Assembly: GCA_015501585.1 (NCBI GenBank)
Contig: JADNRY010001334.1
Coordinates: forward strand, 1 to 11,951
Origin: Rhodocollybia butyracea
Taxonomy: Eukaryota; Basidiomycota; Agaricomycetes; Agaricales; Omphalotaceae
DNA: 11,951 nucleotides
Direction of reading: 5' to 3'
Made by a program: the position numbers and the translations under genes. The notes beneath the pieces were generated by a model that was not told the origin of the DNA, did no database searches, and saw only the letters and a program-made list of their open reading frames with translations. Shown one piece after another: positions 8,763 through 11,951 of this stretch. How positions within the stretch are numbered: position 1 is the first letter of the stretch; every line of letters begins with the position of its first letter.

Positions 8763-8995
8763 CGATTTGTCATGACTCGTAATGAATGATTAGACTCTTT
8801 TTCGTCCTCACTGCTTGCATCTGTATGATAAACATCGCATTCTTTATTGCATATGTTTTGAAAGTTCTTTGCTACATGTACTGTACGATAAGATACTTTG
8901 TTTAATGGGATACAATAACTCATCGATAACACGAAAGCGACAAAAGAGAAAAATAAAGAAAATGTTTATGGCATAATTATACTGAACTTTGTCCA
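8763..8995. terminator. Convergent 3' ends with polyadenylation-like signals on both strands
   Basis: The myosin stop (8760-8762) and the regulator stop (8996-8998, minus) face each other across 233 bp. AATAAA lies on the plus strand at 8952-8957, and on the minus strand as TTTATT at 8843-8848. Each signal lies beyond the other's, so the two transcripts would overlap by roughly 100 bases if both are used. No other gene is seen here. Confidence 0.5.
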
Positions 8996-11951
8996 TCAAG
9001 TCTGAGATGACTGGGAAGCATCACCGGCACTCGAAAATCGAGAAAAGAAATTATCCATTGTCCTGATACAACGAGGTGTTAAAAGAGTTCTTAATTCAAC
9101 CCAAGAGAAAATAACTTACCCCAATCGAACATCTGATTAGGCATACCCTCCAAAAAGCCTGTGTCCGCTACTGCAAACTCTGCAAGATTATCGGCTGTGG
9201 CGATATTGTCCAAAGTGTTGATGATCCGATTACTATTACCAGCCTGCATATTCATCGCGGGGTTCACGTTCGAAACCCCAGAGGTCAAAGGCGTCAAATT
9301 GACCATCGATCCGGAGGCATTCGCATTTGGATGCCCCACAGTACGAACTGAAAGCGCTGGAGCAAAAGGAGATAACGATGTTGAGTATTGTGTAAGGTCG
9401 GTAAGTGAAATAAAAGGGGAGGTGGGAGGGAAAAGTAATGCTGACGCCTCACCTTCATTGTCTCCCACATCTGTAGCGCCCTGTATTATCGTTCCTGCAG
9501 GCAAGTTACCACCACCGCGTGCGACAAAAACGCCCGTTCCAGGTCGGGTTGGGTCGGGTTTGTAGTCGAGTAAAACTTGTTGCTTGCCCTTAACGCCGCC
9601 AGTCGGATTGAGTGCGGGTGCTTCCAAGGGCATCTGTGGGTTCTGGATAGCCTCGTACAGGAGTGCCATGATTTCTGCCGTCTACACTCACACACGAAGG
9701 AATTAGCTCAATAGACAACATTCAAGCTGCTTCGACAAACCTTGCGTCGTGCTGACATATGATCAGGCGATATAGACTTCTCCCATCTGTAATAGAGTGA
9801 GCATTGTCGTAAGTCTTCCGAAACATACTTACCTTCGAACACAGTCCCGCAACTTTCGGAGTTTGGCTTCGGCCTCGGGATCCTTTCGCCTCACAAAAGT
9901 ATGGTACTGTAGACGTGTGTGAACATCATGCCCAGGCAAATAAACAAACAAAAAACGCATACCTGAACAAACCCACAAGAGGCCGCGGCGTAAGCGACGA
10001 GCAACCACACATCATAGACATTCTCATTCGCATCCAACCAGTCAATAGCTTGCCCGGTACTTTCCACGAGGGTACTCCATTTCCCCACAGTCAAGCCAAA
10101 CTTTAGATGCTCGGGGCAGGAATAGCTAATTCGCATAAACACACGCCAGAACATCATGCTTACGCAGACATAAAGAAGGTAAAGCAAACCTGAAAAATTA
10201 TAAGCTTGAGCACGTTAAGCTGCCCGGGGATAACCTACCGGCGGTACGAGAAGTCTCAGGACCTCTGAATCGAAGGTGCTCTGGGAGACCTTCTTTCCAT
10301 GCATCGAGGTCGCTGAGGATTTGAGTTAGGAGCTCGTCAGTAGCGACCATTAAACCAGCAGGACTGCAAGGTAGAAGGTTTAGACATGAAGCTGAATAAT
10401 TTCTGCGACGTACGTGTATATGGCTTTCTGAACACGGCCCAAGATGATACTCAGGCGTACAAGCTCGTCCATGTACAGGTCGTTCCGGTCTCCAGAAGAA
10501 GGTAGACGAGCGTCGCAGTCTTGAATGTCGATCATGTAAGGATGGCCATAGGTTAGACTCGTCCTGAACGGATTATAAGTCATCGAGACCAGAAAAAAAC
10601 CAAGGAAAAACATACCATCTATCGCTAATGAGACAAGCGCCCCAAAGTCGACGACGCAGTTCCACATTTTGCGGTACAGATTCACATCGATGAAGACCGA
10701 GGTCTTGAGCCTGAAAAAAATTATTTAGTTATGATAAATGAGTTGGAAAATGGACAGTTACCATTCTGATAGCTGAACCAAGCCTAACCCATAATGCGGA
10801 TAGAGCAGTGGGCACGAACTGAGAATGGCAGTCGCCGGTCATGCACAGGATGAGGAGTGCCTGTACGTTGACGATAGACGCAGTGGAAAGGACGTCTTCG
10901 GTTTTGATGAGGCTGTTGACGGTGTAGCGAATCGAGTCGAATACTTGTTGAGGAACTTCTCGCCTGGCAGCTGCGACCAGACACATCGAGTAGAGCAAGA
11001 TTGGGGGCGGAGACGAATGGGCCAAAAATTCTGACTGGGTGATCACTGGTAAGAGAGGTGCGACGTCGGTAAAATAGGCGTTAATAAGCTGCTCGATGAG
11101 AGTCCTCTCAACGGGTACTCGACAGGTTTTGCTTGTTGTTCTTCATTGGAGGGTTTTTGAATGGATATGAGGCCGTCGCCGTTCTGACTGACTTGGAACG
11201 TATGGTTGTACCTCGCATCATACCCTTGATAAACACGGGATGAGATCGTGGCTTGGGAATGAAGAAGATGTATAGGGGACGTGACGCCTGCCATTGTTGT
11301 ATAAGTTGAACAAGGCAAATTCCCCATGTACTGAAGTGTTGGGGAAATGGAAACGCAACTTACCAAGAACACCAAATATCACGCTTCTGCTCGTTTGCAG
11401 GACCTGCTCTGGTGACGAAGGACTTGTCCTTGTCATCCTCTGACTCCAATTTCTTCTTCTTGAAGCGAGTTTCTGTAAAGGCAAGAAAAATGTGCAGTCA
11501 AACTGATACTGACGACAGTGTTGGCAGACTGGCGGATCCGAGTCGCTTAATATGTCGCAGCGAATCTTGCGACTAGAAAAGGGTCAGATAGCTGGCGATG
11601 TTAAAAAGGAAGGCGCTAACGTTCTGCAAGAATCGCAAGCGCGTTGCTGGAAGGATAGTTAGATTAAAAATCGTGCTGGAAAACAAGACTTACTGTTTTA
11701 GTACGCTTTTTACCGTCTGCTGCTGTAGCCGAATTGCCTTCATCGTCGGACAACTTTTCCTTTGCACTCTTCCGCTTACGTTTTGGGGCCGTGCTTGATG
11801 AAGCTGGCTGCGGAGAAGAAGAAGCAGGAGCAGCGGGAGAGTCAGCTGGCGGAGGCTGAGGAGGCGGGGACCACCATAGACCATCACGGGACCTGGGGGA
11901 GGATACTGATACGTATAGTAAGGATGCGGACTAGGTGCCATTGGATAGGCA
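8996..11951 (-). CDS. Zn2Cys6 fungal-specific transcription factor, 5' end possibly outside
   Basis: This is a nuclear DNA-binding regulator; its target genes are unknown. The twelve exons are: 11951-11694, 11646-11621, 11572-11364, 11287-10762, 10710-10616, 10563-10414, 10363-10239, 10189-9963, 9906-9833, 9786-9741, 9681-9120 and 9062-8996. The reading frame stays open to the window edge, so the ATG at 11941 may not be the start. After a Pro-rich N-terminus comes the binuclear zinc cluster, spaced CX2CX6CX10CX2CX6C (CDSC, KIRCD, CQHC, FDC) and split by an intron. A Fungal_trans middle region follows (from VERTLIEQLI through AQDLGLHR, RRRLWGACLISDRW, YGHPYMIDIQDCDARLP and LLYLLYVCV). The tail is Asn/Ser-rich. 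The family-like frame breaks at 11866-11869 (GGGG), 11477-11481, near 11374, at 11113-11115 (GGG) and at 9055-9056 (CC). Without the last correction the stop moves to 8977-8979. Expected length is about 785 residues. Confidence 0.85.

Noticed and set aside
11473..11513. 41-bp intron (GTCAGT to TTTACAG, minus strand) that would join the zinc cluster to the TRFKKKK linker
   Set aside because: It would remove the sixth zinc-binding cysteine and the conserved FFLP, so a missing base near 11477-11481 is the better explanation.

Overview
The window is nuclear DNA of a filamentous fungus, most likely an Agaricomycete (mushroom-forming basidiomycete). The evidence is dense GT-AG introns of about 43-76 bp, several per gene; an F-box protein with a degenerate C-terminal propeller of a type common in Agaricomycetes; and a Zn2Cys6 regulator with the basidiomycete-style FFLP...TRFKKKK linker. 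No rRNA, tRNA or CRISPR array was seen.

Layout from left to right. Positions 1-213 hold no gene I can support. Positions 214-1050 form a short inverted-repeat element, bounded by 10-bp direct repeats and filled with GTGCGTGC/GCACGCAC motifs, including five 20-bp tandem units. It ends 83 bp upstream of a broken SRPK-like protein kinase (1133-2721, +). A convergent spacer (2722-3039) follows. Next is an F-box gene (4928-3040, -) in five exons with one apparent single-base frameshift. A 268-bp divergent promoter separates it from a class V-type myosin gene (5197-8762, +) in seven or eight exons. The myosin motor is complete, but the tail is short and has no recognisable cargo-binding (DIL) domain. 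The 3' end converges on a 12-exon Zn2Cys6/fungal-specific transcription factor gene (window end to 8996, -), whose 5' end may lie outside the window.

The genes do not form an evident pathway: motor, ubiquitin-ligase adaptor, kinase and regulator look like ordinary genome neighbours. Two things stand out. First, the inverted-repeat element has an unusual internal repeat structure. Second, three of the four genes need mostly single-base additions at short homopolymers to restore a family-like reading frame. That pattern points either to consensus under-calls in the assembly or to several decaying genes side by side, so the pseudogene and frameshift calls are conditional on read-level confirmation.
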